A DNA stretch of 64,000 bases from contig JAJSPD010000029.1 of NCBI GenBank assembly GCA_021307315.1, positions 310,001-374,000 of the forward strand, given 5' to 3'. The notes beneath the pieces were generated by a model. The model had not been told where the DNA came from, searched no databases, and worked only from the letters and a program-made list of their open reading frames with translations. A program made the translations under genes and the position numbers. Numbering within the stretch: the stretch's first letter is position 1; the number at the start of each line of letters is the position of its first letter. Source of the DNA: Bisporella sp. PMI_857 (lineage: Eukaryota > Ascomycota > Leotiomycetes > Helotiales > Helotiaceae). This document shows positions 1 to 13,225 of this stretch, one piece after another.

Positions 1-301
1 TATAGAAGGCCTTTAGACTGAATACAATGACATAGCGGAACTTTCCAAGGCTATCTTCGGGATCGGGTACGTCACGGATAGCTTTTCTGATCAGGAAGGC
101 CAATAGGACAATCCGAAGGACTTACTTGGCATTGCTAAAACGACTTTCCCCTTGCTTACCTAAGTTCCATTCGCACCTTTGTAAGTTACATCCTCCGCCG
201 CCCCGGAGCCCATCACCCCCACTATTGAGGATTCGAGCAGGAACGCGAAGTTCGTTCCCATCTCCACAACCTCAAATTCTCCCGAACTTCTGCCAGTAAG
301 C

Positions 302-2618
302 ATGGATCAGAAGCAGCAGGGGTTGGCGCCATATACCACTACGCTCAATGGCAGAGGGAGCTATCCTCACCATCCATCTCCAAACGTCAATCGTGCTGGA
401 CATGACCAGCAGCAACAACTACGGTCTCCAACTAGCCCTCATCAGCCTCAACATCCCCTCCAAGCCTCGAAAGCCGAAGCCCTATCACCTCAATTCCCCC
501 AGTATCCTCATCATCTAGCTGCGCAATATGCTCCCCTGCAACACTCACAACAGCCTCGAAGCCCAACTCCATTTACATATGGTGGCGGAAATCAACAACA
601 TATCACATATAGCAATGCCGTTCCCACGTCTTTGCCTGGAGGCAATGCCGCCCAGGCAACTATTGCACGCTCAACTCCAACCAAATTAGAGAAGCCAGAG
701 AAGAAAGCCCGCATTAGCAAGGCCTGCGATTCCTGCAGCACCAGAAAAGTCAAGGTAGATTGGTTCGTCTAGCTTGATGCAACACGAGCTAATCAACTAT
801 GTAGTGTAGTGATGGCAATCCATGCGAAGAATGCGTAAAGCACAACATCACTTGCACAAGAGATCGAGAAAGCAGACAACGAGGTCCACCTAACAAGCAT
901 ATCCAACAAATAAAGGCACAAGAGAATCAGAAGCGCAAGCTCGAAGAGCCAGATCCTAATGGCCGCATGCCACCAGGTCCACCAGTCCCGCAATATATAG
1001 ATAGTCCTCCTGGCTTATTACCATACTCCCCTGGTCAGTCTGGCAGATACCATTTGGAGCAAATTTGCCCATTAGTAGTTCTGGGGCCCCTTGTGGACGA
1101 CTTCTTCACATATATACACCCTCTGGCGCCTCTGCCTCACGAGCCATCATTCCGAGCTTCATTCGAGGACAGAAAGGAACACCCTGAGTTTCTAGCTTTG
1201 ACATCATCAATGGTTGGCGTCCTCGTTGCATCCTTTCCTCGGAAACCAAGGCTGCATCTGAAGGCCAATGGATTAGAGCACCTTTTTCCGCGCTCAGTCG
1301 ACTTTGTTGAGCATTGCCGCAATGTTGCGCTCACAGCCCGCGGAGTAGGCTACCTGGAGCACGATCCTAATGTTTATCAAGGCATCATATCATATTTCTT
1401 AGGATTAGCTTCGGCATATACTCACAAATGGGCACGATGTCGAGTGTATTTCGCAGAGGCATTGACTATTGCTAGAGTATTGGGTGCTCATAAGACCGTT
1501 GATCCGTCATTCCTTACTCCTGATGCATCTACCTATTCAGTTGATTTGATCATAAGAGAGCTTGGACGAAGGCTTTGGTGGATTATGTTTATAGGTGCTA
1601 GGCGAGTTGACCAATTGATAATGACGAAACAATATAATGACAGTAATAGATCTCTGGATCAACTAGGAGCAAGTCTCAGCGAGCTTCTCATTCCACCGCC
1701 TACGCCAACTTATCCATACCCGCCATATCCTGTCGAAATCGACGACGAGTTCATTACACGCGATCACATTGGTCAGCAGCCAGAAGGGGTCATTTCTCAA
1801 ATCACAGGGTACAATACGGGACTCAAGATATATCACTCACTCACACCCGTCACATCTTGGGCCATGACTCACGGCACTAATATTGCCTTCGACTGGTATC
1901 GACAGAAGAAAGAGCTCGAGGACTGTATTCGGAAGGTCAAGGATATCTTGGAAAATGTACCTGCTGTATTGAAGTTGAAGCCCGGATCCGAGCCTGGTCA
2001 GTTCGAATCAGTATCTTTGAATAATGGCTTAACTCAGCACGTTAATGGTCAGGCGGCAGAAGAATATCGGCCAGACGGACGACGTGCGATACAGTTTGAG
2101 ATTCAGAAAGCAAACATATATGTAAGCTTCCCCATTCCGGAGTGATGGCTCAGCCCCATAGGTGACTAGTACACCGCTGACCAAATCAGGCAAGCCAACT
2201 AGGAACGCGCTCCTACCTCGTTGAGCTCTACAGCATATTGCAAGAACAAGTAATGCCTGGTGCCAACCTCGACGACGATAGTAGCAATCACATGGCGCAA
2301 GAGCGTGAAACCATCGTCAAAGACCTCCTCCGCGTCTCCCGCAGCATCTCGCAAGTCAATATGGAGCCCAACAGCAGCAGCTTCATTAACAAGATCCGCC
2401 AAGTGGCCTCAACCCTTCACGGCGCACCACAAAACCGTAAAGGTGATTTTGCACGCAAGGCAGAGGAGTATCTGCCAAAGTTCTTGGAATTGATCATGAA
2501 GCTTGAAAGAGTTGGCACGCCGGGCGAGGATAGCGAAGAAGACGAGCTGCGGCACTGGGCGGACATCCGAGAATACCAAATGCAGTTTGCGCAAAGTGGC
2601 GGGTTCTTATTACAATGA
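302..2618 (+). CDS. Zn2Cys6 transcription factor with fungal-specific MHR domain
   Basis: Nuclear regulator of the fungal zinc-cluster family; target genes unknown. Three exons are inferred: 302-754, 805-2121 and 2190-2618, giving about 732 residues. The first intron (755-804, branch GCTAATC) splits the zinc cluster: the CDSC half is in exon 1 and the rest (C-x5-C-x2-C-x6-C) in exon 2, with the normal six-cysteine spacing. The N-terminal 140 residues are rich in Q, H, P and S. A basic stretch (RQRGPPNKH) follows the cluster. The middle region resembles the fungal_trans domain. The second intron joins ...ANIY to ASQLGTRSYLVE, a junction conserved in this family. The start is the first ATG in frame. 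Family assignment is secure; no specific orthologue is claimed. Confidence 0.9.
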
Positions 2619-4053
2619 TTTCTAGATGTAAATTATTGTACGTGTACGTTCCCAAAGTTTCTTCGAGCAACAAAATTGGAGAGCTGGGGAAGGAAATGCT
2701 CAAAGGATAAGTTTGTACTATAGCTACAGCGTGCTTGATGCAAGCTGCGCATTTCTGCGTGGCTCTTCGCTAATCACTGGCGTTATGGGGTTGGGGCGAC
2801 GGGGAAAAAGAAGTGCCATGAGTCTGTATGATAACCAGATTAGCAGTACTACCTACCAATGTATTGGATGAGTACACCACTTTCTCCCCTATCAATGACA
2901 GAGGCGCGAAACGAAGGCATTGGCTCAACGTGTCCACTTATTCAACAAACCTGTTCTACCATATCTCGATAGATATCGAATCAACGACACAATCTTAGGG
3001 AACAGATGACAACGTGGCGACGATGCATCTATACTTGTTTATGCCCAAAAAGTACAGCCTAGGAGGATGCTCATTTAATATGGTCAACCTGAAGGAGGAT
3101 GATGGCCGTTTGAATGGCTGACTGATGTGCTTTGATATTTGAGAAAGGAGGTACCGGGGAAATTTTATCACAGAGGCTGATTTAAATAACAAGTATTGTA
3201 CTTTCGGCCAGGAAAGGGAATTTTTCTAGAGCTCCATTGAGCAGGTCTAGTCAAGGCACTAGAGGTCGGATCTCCCTTTCTGTAGTAAGTGAGAAAACTT
3301 TTATGGTTGAAGAAATCTATATTCTGTTCAGAGATCTGAGGTATAGCTGAAGCAGTTGAATATAGATAACCGACGAGCCATCATCTGTGGTACAAATCCG
3401 TGCTAGATCTCTGCTATCGTGGCCCTCATGGCGCCAAAAAGATGGAAATCCGGTAAGGGAATGTCTAGCCTCAACTTCTACTTTCGTAGAGGGCTAAATA
3501 ATTCACAGTGGAGTGCTTGTGGCGATGAACAATACTGTACTATGATTGGCACATCTGTGATTATTCACCCATAAGGTGGTTTGTCCGCTATGAATTATTT
3601 GGCACTGTACCAAAGTAGAAGCTAGAAGTCTGCAGACAGAAGGCACAGCATCAAAGTGCCATGGCCAAGAATGTTCTTCCCCAAGAGTTGAATACGAGTA
3701 GACTGAATGATTTGCTACCAACCCACTAGGTTGTTCGTGTCGAGTTTAACCCGAGGAGTAAAGTCTGCCGAGAAGGAAGTTTGTTGCTGTCCAGTTAATT
3801 ATCACTACAGTAACAAACAGGACAGGCTATAATCTCATGGACCCTCTCAGTACGGCACTGTTGATGCACAACTCAATATTTGCCTGAAAAGGCAAGACAC
3901 TTGTCTCCAATTCTCGTAACCCGTATTCTCTAAGCGAGGTGTTAATACGGTGGATGGAGGCAATCCCGAGAAGAAACCTAGCCAATTCGATACACAGAAG
4001 AATTGATCCAGAAGATTGATATAGAAAGCACAAGAAGGAACACAATTCATAGC
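2619..4053. other. Gene-free stretch
   Basis: Only short open frames without recognisable protein features or codon bias. It probably holds the 3' UTR of the upstream regulator and AT-rich spacer. I see no repeat or RNA gene here. Confidence 0.5.
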
Positions 4054-4602
4054 CTATAGAATCAGCAACGCCTGGATTGTGACACGACCAAACTTGTAAG
4101 TGCCAAGATCTCTGATACGGACAATATTCTTCCTTGGGTATTCGTCATGACGAAAATTCTGCCAATGTGGCTCTCCAAGGGAGGTGTTCATTAAAAGGAG
4201 CACGCAACGCGTCTCCTTAGGAGAAGAGTATGAAACCGATAACAGAGAAGTTTTGGCGTTCAGAAAAACGTAAGCTTCCCCATTTTTCAACCTATTGACG
4301 AGAAATGGGTCTCCGGAGTGGAAGTGGAGCGCTGTAGTAGTACGATCTATGTGTCGGGGCTTCCTGTATAATACAATATGGGATTGTACATCCCATATCA
4401 CTATCCCATGTTGGCGGGAGACATGCATGCCCACACAGGTAAGCTCTTCATAGGCCTTGGCTAAGCGACAAAAAGAATGCATCTCTTCCTGATGCAGTGG
4501 TGAAGTCAGCACGGAAAGCGGCACAGATTCCACAAAGCAACACTCTTTACATACTAACATGGTGAGATGACTGATTAGCAAGAACACGCCATCTCTTTTC
4601 AA
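4054..4602 (-). CDS. Orphan ORF, possible WD40-blade remnant
   Basis: A 182-codon open frame on the minus strand, not confidently recognised. The segment GIVIWDVQSHIVLYRK followed by HIDRTTTALHFH looks like a WD-repeat blade edge (an IWDV motif, then the TALxFHP-type strand found in NACHT-WD40 proteins). The rest lacks clear repeats. No neighbouring exon can be joined convincingly, so it may be a fragment of a decayed NACHT/WD40-type gene or a chance frame. The WD40 reading is inference from one motif. Confidence 0.3.
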   Translation of the reverse strand: MKRDGVFLLISHLTMLVCKECCFVESVPLSVLTSPLHQEEMHSFCRLAKAYEELTCVGMHVSRQHGIVIWDVQSHIVLYRKPRHIDRTTTALHFHSGDPFLVNRLKNGEAYVFLNAKTSLLSVSYSSPKETRCVLLLMNTSLGEPHWQNFRHDEYPRKNIVRIRDLGTYKFGRVTIQALLIL

Positions 4603-5820
4603 GAAGGTGGTCGCGTAAACCCGAACTTCTGGAAGAACGCTAGAAGTTTTTTTTTAACAGTCCGGGGGGCATGGTGGAGCACAGGCGTCGTTTCAAACAC
4701 CCAATCTTACCAGTGGATCACCACCCCACATAAAATTTAAGCTTCGCCCAGTCACATCAAGCTACTGCCCAGTCCGGGTGGCTGGTCTTGTCCTTCATGC
4801 CTCCGGAGCTGCCCTGAACATCATCTCTTGGATATACAACGACCGCTATTGGGCCCTGAAAGAAGCCAGGAAGAATCGATTGAATCTATCAGTAGCATCT
4901 ACTCGAATGCCTAATGTTTACTCAAGTAGTGCATGCTTTGTTTGAGATAGCAATGGCTTGACGAGCACTGATCACGAAAACTCACCATCAACAGGCATTA
5001 TTTTAGACCGCCACCACGGCCATTCTCTATCGGAATACCCGGTATAGCGCTTTTCCCAGGTCAATGCAACCTTGCACCGATTTGGTGCTACCCGCCTTCC
5101 ATATGAGGCACGACGGTTGACAAGCAGTCCATCAGTCGAGTGGTTTACATGATGTTGAAGAAGTCTAAAATATTCGCGTCAATGGCTGGACAATTCCCAA
5201 GTATGGCCACATGCTGCAGCTTCTGCCCAACTGAAATTTCAGCATAAGGGTAACCCATTATCGAGATGGTGATACGTCTTGGTTGCTTCCTTAGGAGTGG
5301 TAACGCGGATGCGGCCAAGCAAACCATATGCGGAGGCAATGGCGATCCCAGGCTTGACTAGTGCCTCTCTTATCATTCTCGAAGATCCCACATAACAGGC
5401 CTGTCCTTGATTCCAGATGTTTTCAACCACTAATGTCGGAGATAGAGGCCGCATCATGTTTGATGCAATCCGCACCTCGGTCGTATCATTCCTCTTTCGT
5501 TTGCACAACACTGAGAAGGATGGGGAGGCGATTCAACCGAAAATTGCCCTGTCAAGAGTTTAGTTGCGAGCCATGCAACGCACTAATGGCGCATAGTCTA
5601 GACGTGTGAGATTGTCCACGATCCAGTTTAGGCAGTTGACAAGAGATATTGAGATGTAACATGCGGGCGGGGGAGGTTGGAGAGCGCCTCCTCTGCACCC
5701 ATAAATATGCTGCTCCCAAGCATACCTTGGCTGCTGCTCAGGACTGTACCTTTCGCTTCCCTATCCGCTAAAGTCTTTTCACGATGGGTATGCCTACTTT
5801 TGTTACGATGATGAGAATGA
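4603..5820. other. Gene-free stretch upstream of the peptide transporter
   Basis: Contains short frames on both strands (about 5145-5510, minus) that I cannot assign to any family. The last part is the promoter and 5' leader of the PTR2 gene. No transfer RNA or mobile element was seen. Confidence 0.4.
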
Positions 5821-7763
5821 ATGTTGATGAATGCAGGAACCAACCAGCCCCACACCATCCCAGACACGGAGTTTGCGTTAGCTGGTACAGATGCTGTTCT
5901 AAGTGAGACCAAGGGAGGTCTTCCTATCACCACCGAGGCTACAGAGAGTACCGAATCCCTTGACCGTGATGGCTTGTTCCCTAATGATGAGGAAAAGAAA
6001 ACCCTACGGAGAATCCCTGGGAAAGTGCCTGTCGTCGCCTACCTACTCTGCTTTGTCGAGTTTGCAGAGCGTTCTTCATGGTATGGAGTAACGCAAGTGT
6101 TTGGTAACTTTGTCAATCGCAAACTGCCTATCGGTGGAAATGGTGCGGGAGCGCCTGCCAAAGGTACACAAGACACTGCTGGTGCCTTGGGAAAGGGAAC
6201 TGCTATCTCTAACGCGATCAAGCAATCATACCAAATGATTGCTTATGTCTTGCCTATTCTTGGTGGTTGGTTGGCCGATACCAAGACTGGTCGCTTCAAA
6301 ATGGTTTGCTATGGTGTTGCAATCTTCGGTGTTGCCCATGTTATCCTTATCATTGCCGCAATTCCCAAGGTTATTCAGTCTGGAAAGGCGTTTGGCCCGT
6401 TTGCTCTTGGTGTTTACTCTCTAGCAATTGGTGCAGGTATGTATACGATCCATTGTGACTTCATAATGAACTATTCCGGCTAACAAATATAATAGCTGCT
6501 TTCAAGCCGAATGTTTCACCTATGTTGCTCGACCAGAACCCATATCCAAAATCTGTACTCCATACTCTCCCAACCGGAGAGCGAGTCATCATTGATGCTG
6601 AAGCCACCAGCGAGAGAATCATGTTATGGTTCTACTTATTGATCAATATCGGTGGGTTCTTCGGAGTTGCCACATCGTATCTCGCTAAGGACGTTGGTTT
6701 CTGGGCTGCCTTTTTCGTCCCTACAATACTTTACATGATCCTCCCTCCGCTACTTTGGTACCTTAAGCCACGCCTTGTTCTCAAGCCTCCGGGAGGGTCT
6801 GATCTTGGTAGAGTCTTCAAAGTTCTCGGTGTTTGTCTCAGCAAAGGAGGCATATGGAGGGTTGGTCGCCATGGGTTTTGGGATTCCGCCAAGCCAAGTG
6901 TGAATGGACGAACCGATCTTCCATGGGATGACCAGTTTGTGCTTGATGTTAAGCGAACTTTCCAGGCGACCGGAATCTTCTGTTTCTTCCCCATTTTCAA
7001 CATCAACGATGGTGGCCTTGGTGCTGCCGCCGATGCCTTATCCGTGATGTTGACAACGAACGGTGTGCCAAATGATCTCCTAGGCAATCTCAACCCATTA
7101 ATGATCATCGTCGCTATCCCAGTTTTCAATTATGGGATATATCCCTTCTTGCGGAAGCATAAGATCCATTATGGACCTATTGCCCGTATCTTCACTGGCT
7201 TGCTCCTCTGCTCCATCTTCTCTGTTGGATGGCCAGTTATAACCTACTACGCATACAAGACCTCGCCTTGCGGAAACCACGCTTCCTCCTTGGACTGTCT
7301 TGACGCCGATGGTAACTCCATGGTGTCGCCAATCTCCATCTGGGTTACTGCCGTTCCTGTCATGCTTACGGCAGTCTGTGAGATTCTTGTCAACGTCACT
7401 GCTTACGGACTTGCATATTCGCGTGCTCCCAAAAACATGCGTGGTCTCGTCTCCGCCCTCAATCTTCTCTCCACTGGTGTTTCGTACGCCATTGGTCTTG
7501 GTACTTCGTACGTCATTCAGGATCCTTTCATCATCTGGGCATTCGGGGGACCAACCATCATTGGATTTGTCCTGGCGTTCGTCTTCTGGTTTACATTCAA
7601 GCATTTGGATAAGGAGGAGTACATTCTCAGCGAGCATATGAAAGAGGTAGAGGAGGAGGAAGCGCATACAGCCTCGCACAATCCGGCTTTGGAGACTGCT
7701 GGCAGATCATCAGGTTCTGAGGTAGATGAGGAAAAACATATCGATGCCGGTGAGAAGTTGTAG
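5821..7763 (+). CDS. ptr2: PTR2-type proton-dependent oligopeptide transporter
   Basis: Plasma-membrane di/tripeptide:proton symporter of the POT/PTR2 family. Two exons, 5821-6436 and 6496-7763, give about 627 residues, normal for fungal PTR2. The family signature LCFVEFAERSSWYG lies near residue 80. The intron (59 nt) falls just before the second signature, KPNVSPMLLDQ, which is intact after splicing. About twelve hydrophobic segments follow, and the C-terminal tail is acidic. The start is uncertain. ATG 5821 opens the frame, but ATGG at 5784 followed by GTATGC...TGCAG could instead form a 4-nt first exon, changing the N-terminus to MGTNQP. No metabolic neighbours suggest a special role. Confidence 0.92.
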
Positions 7764-10528
7764 GCTTAATAGATGTTAATATCCCACAAGACGTGATATT
7801 GGACGAGTGGCGGTAATAATGTACTTGAGTAGTGGATATGCTGTTGACAATATTCATAAAGTATGACCAAAGTTGTTTTGTCGCGCTGCACTGCTTGAGG
7901 TAATGTATATCTCGGATGTCTTGTAGTAGTTGCTGTCAATCTTATTACTCCACTTCTTTGCTCTTGCCCAGTAAATCCATTTAGATGGACGTAGTTTTAA
8001 CTTCAGCGCCCCAAGAGCTCAGCAACAAGAAAGAATGAATTTGTTCAATGCAGCAGAGACAAAAGGAGAAGGAGAAGAAGAAGAAGGGTTTCTTGCAGCG
8101 CGTTGCTGCGGACGCTGGAACAGGAAAGCATAACGACGGAAGGATCTATGAGTACCCAAGGTAGGTGGTCGACTCGAATGAACTTCAACCGTTGCGCCAT
8201 AGCAAACCTTCTTTTGCGATACAAAAAAGAGCGGTCGCTACTTTATAATCGTCGTTGGAATTAGGTGGCATCTTGAGAGGGCGAACCACATGGGGCAGCC
8301 ATCAAAAGGGTACGCCTTGCCAAGAGCACGTAACCCCCCCCCCCCCCCAACCTTCCTATATAACCACTAATACATATCCGTTTCCTGGATAGTCTTACTT
8401 TTAGTAAACAGAAATATGTCGAGTGACAGCAATCTTGCCTCGGAGACACCTCTTATGCGGGTTTGGATCTTCCACCAGGATGCTTGCTGCTGGAGCGAGA
8501 ACCTGACCCCCCATTCTCCTTTATATATTCGTGATGTCGAGTTTGTCGAATTGTAATTTCCGAGAGCCGTCTTTCGATGCCTGCGGATTCGCTGCGGTGT
8601 TTCGTCTTGGATGCTGCAGCCCCAAGAGGCTCAAAAGTTGGAAGGACCGACGGCTGTGTGGTACAAAGAGAAGAAGAATTCCGGAAGAAGTCAGCCTGAA
8701 TATAATACAGAGCTTGAGGAAGATCTCGATTTGGTGAAAGCATATTTGAACTTTGGGGGTGGCCAGAGAATAATTCTCCCACCAATCAACTAGTCAGACT
8801 GCAACAAGTACTATATAGTAGATGCAATTTTTTCCACCCTTAAATATTAACTTAACCGAAATTAGAGCCAGAGGAACTAAGGCTGACTGTTGGCTGGCCA
8901 GGCCACAGTTACCCTCTGAGGATTAATAATGCTTCTTTCAAGTATTGCTTGTCCACACTATTAATGTGCATTTCTGTTCCTCTTTACTTATGAGAACCAT
9001 GTCATCTAGGAATAGATGAACAATTGTGTGCTGTGTTTCTATTGTACACTTTTATACCTCTATGATTAATGCACTCCTTCGCTATTGATGTACTAGAGTA
9101 CAGGCCTGTTACAGATTCTAGCGGCAGTATTCTATTTTCAACCAATCAGTGTTGACACCGGCAAGTCGTGGACATATTTAGCAGTCGAAATATGTATATT
9201 TCAATCATTTCATGTCGTATTGCCATCTTTTAAGTATGCAATCCAAACCATTATACATATTATGTGCAACTATCCCTAAAATATAGCATTAGCCTTTGTT
9301 ACAGAGTCTGGGGCAGGATGCATCATATACCATACTTTGTACTAAATTTCGATCAGAGTTTCCATGTGACGCTTTCAGATGTCAAACATCATATCAAGAA
9401 CTATATCATTAACCAACGGCCTGGAGCAGGTTGTATTGTAGCAACTAAACTAACATCTTTCTGTTAATAGGCTTAAAGCGAGATTCTTGCTGCTTGTGTA
9501 ACCAAACAGACGCCAAGAGAAACAGTTGAAAAGTTCACCAGCTTTAGAATATAGATCATAACTTTTGTCAGATTAGACTGTGCACCGAATTCGTGAGCCT
9601 GGGCACGCTCACTAGGCACCATAATCCCCAAGAAGACCTATGTAATTGACTTGTAGGTTGTCATTATTTGTCGACCTGTAAACAAACTCGCCTATTCTCG
9701 CTTCGCACGCTTCGGGTATTAATGGCGCAGTATAGGGGTATCGCCCGATATAATTAACAATGTTGACATTCCGGAAGCTCTGGGGACAGATTTTTGGTTA
9801 GTTGTTGGGAGCATTCGAGGTTTTGGTCGTAAGTTAGAGAGGAGGCAATGATATGCCTGTAGCCGGGGAAAGTGGGGTCACAAACATTTGGCTGTGCTGA
9901 ACCTCACAAGGAAGCAGTTGACGCGTAATTTCAACTATTCAACCATTCCCAATCTCTCTATTCGACCGATTTCTAGAGGTCCCTCAAAGATGTAATCTGT
10001 TTGGAAGCTGCTACGCGGAAAGCTTTTATTCGATCGCTGTCTGAGCCACTTGGTATTGCCGGCTGCTCGACTGGTGGCCGAGGAAGACGACATAGAAGCT
10101 GGGGCTTGTAGATCAATCGACTTTGTCCAACTAAATGCCATATTAATTAGCAGTAGATCTTGGAGAATGAACAAGGTACGTTATAATCGAATTCTGTTGC
10201 CGCCACGAACATGCACAAAGGAGGATCCGAAGCCAAGACCTTATACGAAACATGCATAAGTTGTAACATAGATCTTGACTGTAAGCATCGGACACTAAGG
10301 GATGAAATTGGACTTACTTATGAGCCCGCTCAACTGGTTCAATCACTCAAAATAGTTTCTCTGACTAGTTTGCGAGCAGGACGAGCAATAGAACAGTGTT
10401 AAGAATCACGGGATCTCGCCTAACTAGCGTAAGATTCAAAATAATCAACCTCTATATTGTAAGAGCACCAGCTACCTCATCGAACTACATCCGCATTCCC
10501 TCTACTGGATAGCGTACAGAACCCCAAC
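7764..10528. other. Long gene-free stretch
   Basis: 2.8 kb with no convincing coding sequence. It contains a purine-rich GAAG run near 8066-8090, a 15-nt poly-C tract at 8334-8348 and AT-rich spacer. Short frames around 8450-8790 and 9930-10260 show no family features. Confidence 0.5.
8334..8348. repeat. Poly-C homopolymer tract
   Basis: Fifteen consecutive C residues in intergenic DNA, a slippage-prone site. Confidence 0.9.
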
Positions 10529-12406
10529 ATGGCACGTACGAAGAGAACCAAGACGGAGCACATCTCAGAAGATTTGGCTCCCGCTCGTGGACCTGCCCCA
10601 GCAATCAACGATCCATTAGATGCAAGTGCTTTGGACTATATGCCCGAGCCTGTCTTAGCACCAACAACCACAATGGACCGAACCAACATTGAGTCATCCA
10701 GACGACCAGTCCGAGAGCGAAAGCCTACAAAGAAGGCGAGCGAAGTTATGGCGTCATCCAAGATTGCACCCGAGCCTCCAGTCATCTCTGTTCCGCGAAT
10801 CACCACACCAAAGAAGTCGACCATCAAGCGTAATAAGAGAGTCCTCTCTGATGAAGACACAGACAGCTCCGAATGTCGTGATGCTGAGCCCGATCTTGTT
10901 TCTAGAACCGGCGGAAAGCGACAAGTCTTGACATTATCTCTCCCTCGTACCCATTCGAAGCCTGGTGGAGCCCCTCAACTTAACAAAGAGCAACCTGCTA
11001 TGGTTGCCACATCAAGCGCAGCTCATAATCCAATCCTTGCTTCCGCAAATCTTGCCGAATACAAGTCACCATATCTACCAGGTCCACTAGCTCCATCTAT
11101 TGCCTCAAATCGCACTAGATCGCCTACTCCTGATGCCCCAGAAACCACGGTGCTACCAACCAAGTCATCTATCGCTAGATCAGCTGTTACTAAGCCATCT
11201 ACTGCTAAGTCAATTCTAACCAAGAGACATCCGCTCCGACAAGCTCACAACACGAAGGCCAAGGAGTCAACCCGCTTAAGCGAGGCAAGTGCTAACGACT
11301 ATATCATTTCCACTCCTGACCAACCTACGAAGTCCCGTGCTCTTGAAGGTACGCCTACGCCAGAGATAGCTACAAGCCCCACATTTCGTCAGGAACAAGG
11401 TGCAAATAAAATTCAAAGTCCACGCCAAACTCGACGTCAGCCCACCCGAAGTCAGCTTCGCTCCCAAGCACGGAAACAAATCCGAGATCCATCTCGCCGC
11501 CAATCTACACCAATACGTTCCTATCCATCTTCCAGCCTTGTTCCAAAAAATTCGATATCTGAATTTGATCATCAATCGACTGCAATGGTTCCTGTAGCCC
11601 AGCACCGCCGCCTCATTGTCAACATCGCTGAGGGATTGACTCAAGCTCAGCTAGTTGATATCGTTGTCAAGGCAGCAATTGATAACAAGCTTTCGGTTCT
11701 TGATCTACTCATGGAGGAAAACGCTCGCAAGGTTGATCATTCCCACGCACAAGCTTTGCAATCTGGTATTCCCATCATTGGTGGTAAACAGCAAGATGAT
11801 GGTGAGGATAGTAAAGATGATAAGCAGGTTGTCAAGGATGACGACGGTGCAGAGCGAGATATGGACGTAGATATGGAGCCAGAAGGAGAGAGCGCTGGTG
11901 ATGCTGAACCCACTACCGCTTCTGGCACCCAAAGCCGCCCACTCAACCAAACCCAACTCAATCGCCTCTGGAAGCTCGAGAGCAGCACCGACTGGGAGCA
12001 CTCGAAGCGTGCATATCTTGTCCCAGAAGGCAAACGCCCCCCAAAATTTGGTCTCATCCCCGTTGGCATCATCAAGGGCGGCAAGAACGTCGTTAATGCT
12101 GGCTTTGACTACCGCATGATCTTCCACTACCGCCGCACCCCCAAGGATTGGCAAGGCGATGTTATCGGCTATGAGGAAGGCCATGATCCCAAGCAAGTTG
12201 CTCTCAAGCGCGATAAGGTCGATTTACACCCTACTCTTGCTTGGCAGGATGAGGAGGCTTTCATGGCTGAGGTTTTGAAGCGTCAGTATGGTCACGATGC
12301 TTGGTTTGAGCGAGAGATCGAGTTGGGAAATATTGATTTGCGCAAGTCTGTAAGTATCTCTTGCGCTTTTGTTGACATTATACGCTAACACTATCCACAG
12401 CTCTGA
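10529..12406 (+). CDS. Conserved hypothetical protein with disordered N-terminus and acidic tract
   Basis: Function unknown. The first 350 residues are low-complexity, basic and rich in S, T, P, K and R, so probably disordered. An acidic stretch (DDGEDSKDDK... to about residue 460) precedes a compact C-terminal part, roughly residues 470-605, with many aromatic residues (WKLESSTDWEH, FDYRMIFHYRRTPKDW, LAWQDEEAFMAEV) that looks like the folded conserved domain. A terminal intron is likely at 12350-12400: GTAAGT donor, GCTAACAC branch, ACAG acceptor. It leaves a final exon of only two codons (L, stop), giving 608 residues. Without splicing the frame ends at 12388. Charge pattern suggests a nuclear protein, which is inference. 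Confidence 0.8.
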
Positions 12407-13225
12407 AAAGTAATGCCTCATGGTCCCTGCTCACCATACATGATCTGCATTGACGCATGATTTTGTGAGTTCCCTTGTTACTCGCCTTCCAAAGCTACAT
12501 TACTAACGTAATCCGCAGCCCCGACCTGATATGTTGCATCTCCCATTATCGGTCATGTTTACCTTCTGTCTCATCCATTCTCACCTTATCCAGCACGTCT
12601 CGCCACCAGTCCACGACTGCCTTATCTGCAAAAAAAAAAGAAACCTGTATGAATATAGCATGAATTGCACCATCACCGAAATTTGCGTTCTCATCACAAG
12701 AAGACATAGTGGATTACGAATTGCGAGCTTTCTTAAGGCTTGCATGGTATTCTAGGGTCTGATATCCATTCCATCATGGCTTACGATTCCTAGCAAGGAG
12801 CTCACTAGCATGTTGAGTTGGTTGCTGCCCACTTCATGGAAACTAGCTAGTATAAAAACAGAAACAAAAATGCGTTGTACATTATATCTTCTTATTGTCG
12901 TATATGGGGTGACGTATATTGTGCTTTAACTCCTGATTGAATGTACATCTAGCGTCCCAGACCAAGTTGTGTCATCGACTAGTAATCAGCAGTATTCACG
13001 GATAGTATATCAACCATCAAACCACAGCGCAGCCCCTAAATAAGCACCCTGAAAACCTAACCATGGCGATACAGGCATATGCAGGAGAAAAAGCGTCAAT
13101 ATCGGTGGGAAACCTCCTGCGTAATGCACCCAGATTCCTGCACCATGACTCCAGCCCATCCTTCCAAAACTCCATTGCCATATCCCATCCCAAACTCCAG
13201 CCCATATTCATGCCCATATTGCGCC
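12407..13225. other. Intergenic stretch between convergent genes
   Basis: Lies between the 3' ends of the hypothetical gene and the ankyrin gene. AT-rich, with a short A9 run near 12630. No further gene seen. Confidence 0.5.

Noticed and set aside
5145..5511. Overlapping minus-strand frames upstream of ptr2
   Set aside because: No recognised motif, no splice model joining them, and no codon bias.
7098..7679. 193-codon antisense frame within ptr2
   Set aside because: Shadow of the transporter coding strand; composition is explained by the sense codons.
8453..8785. 110-codon minus-strand frame
   Set aside because: No family similarity; opposite-strand frames of equal length are also open, so chance is likely.
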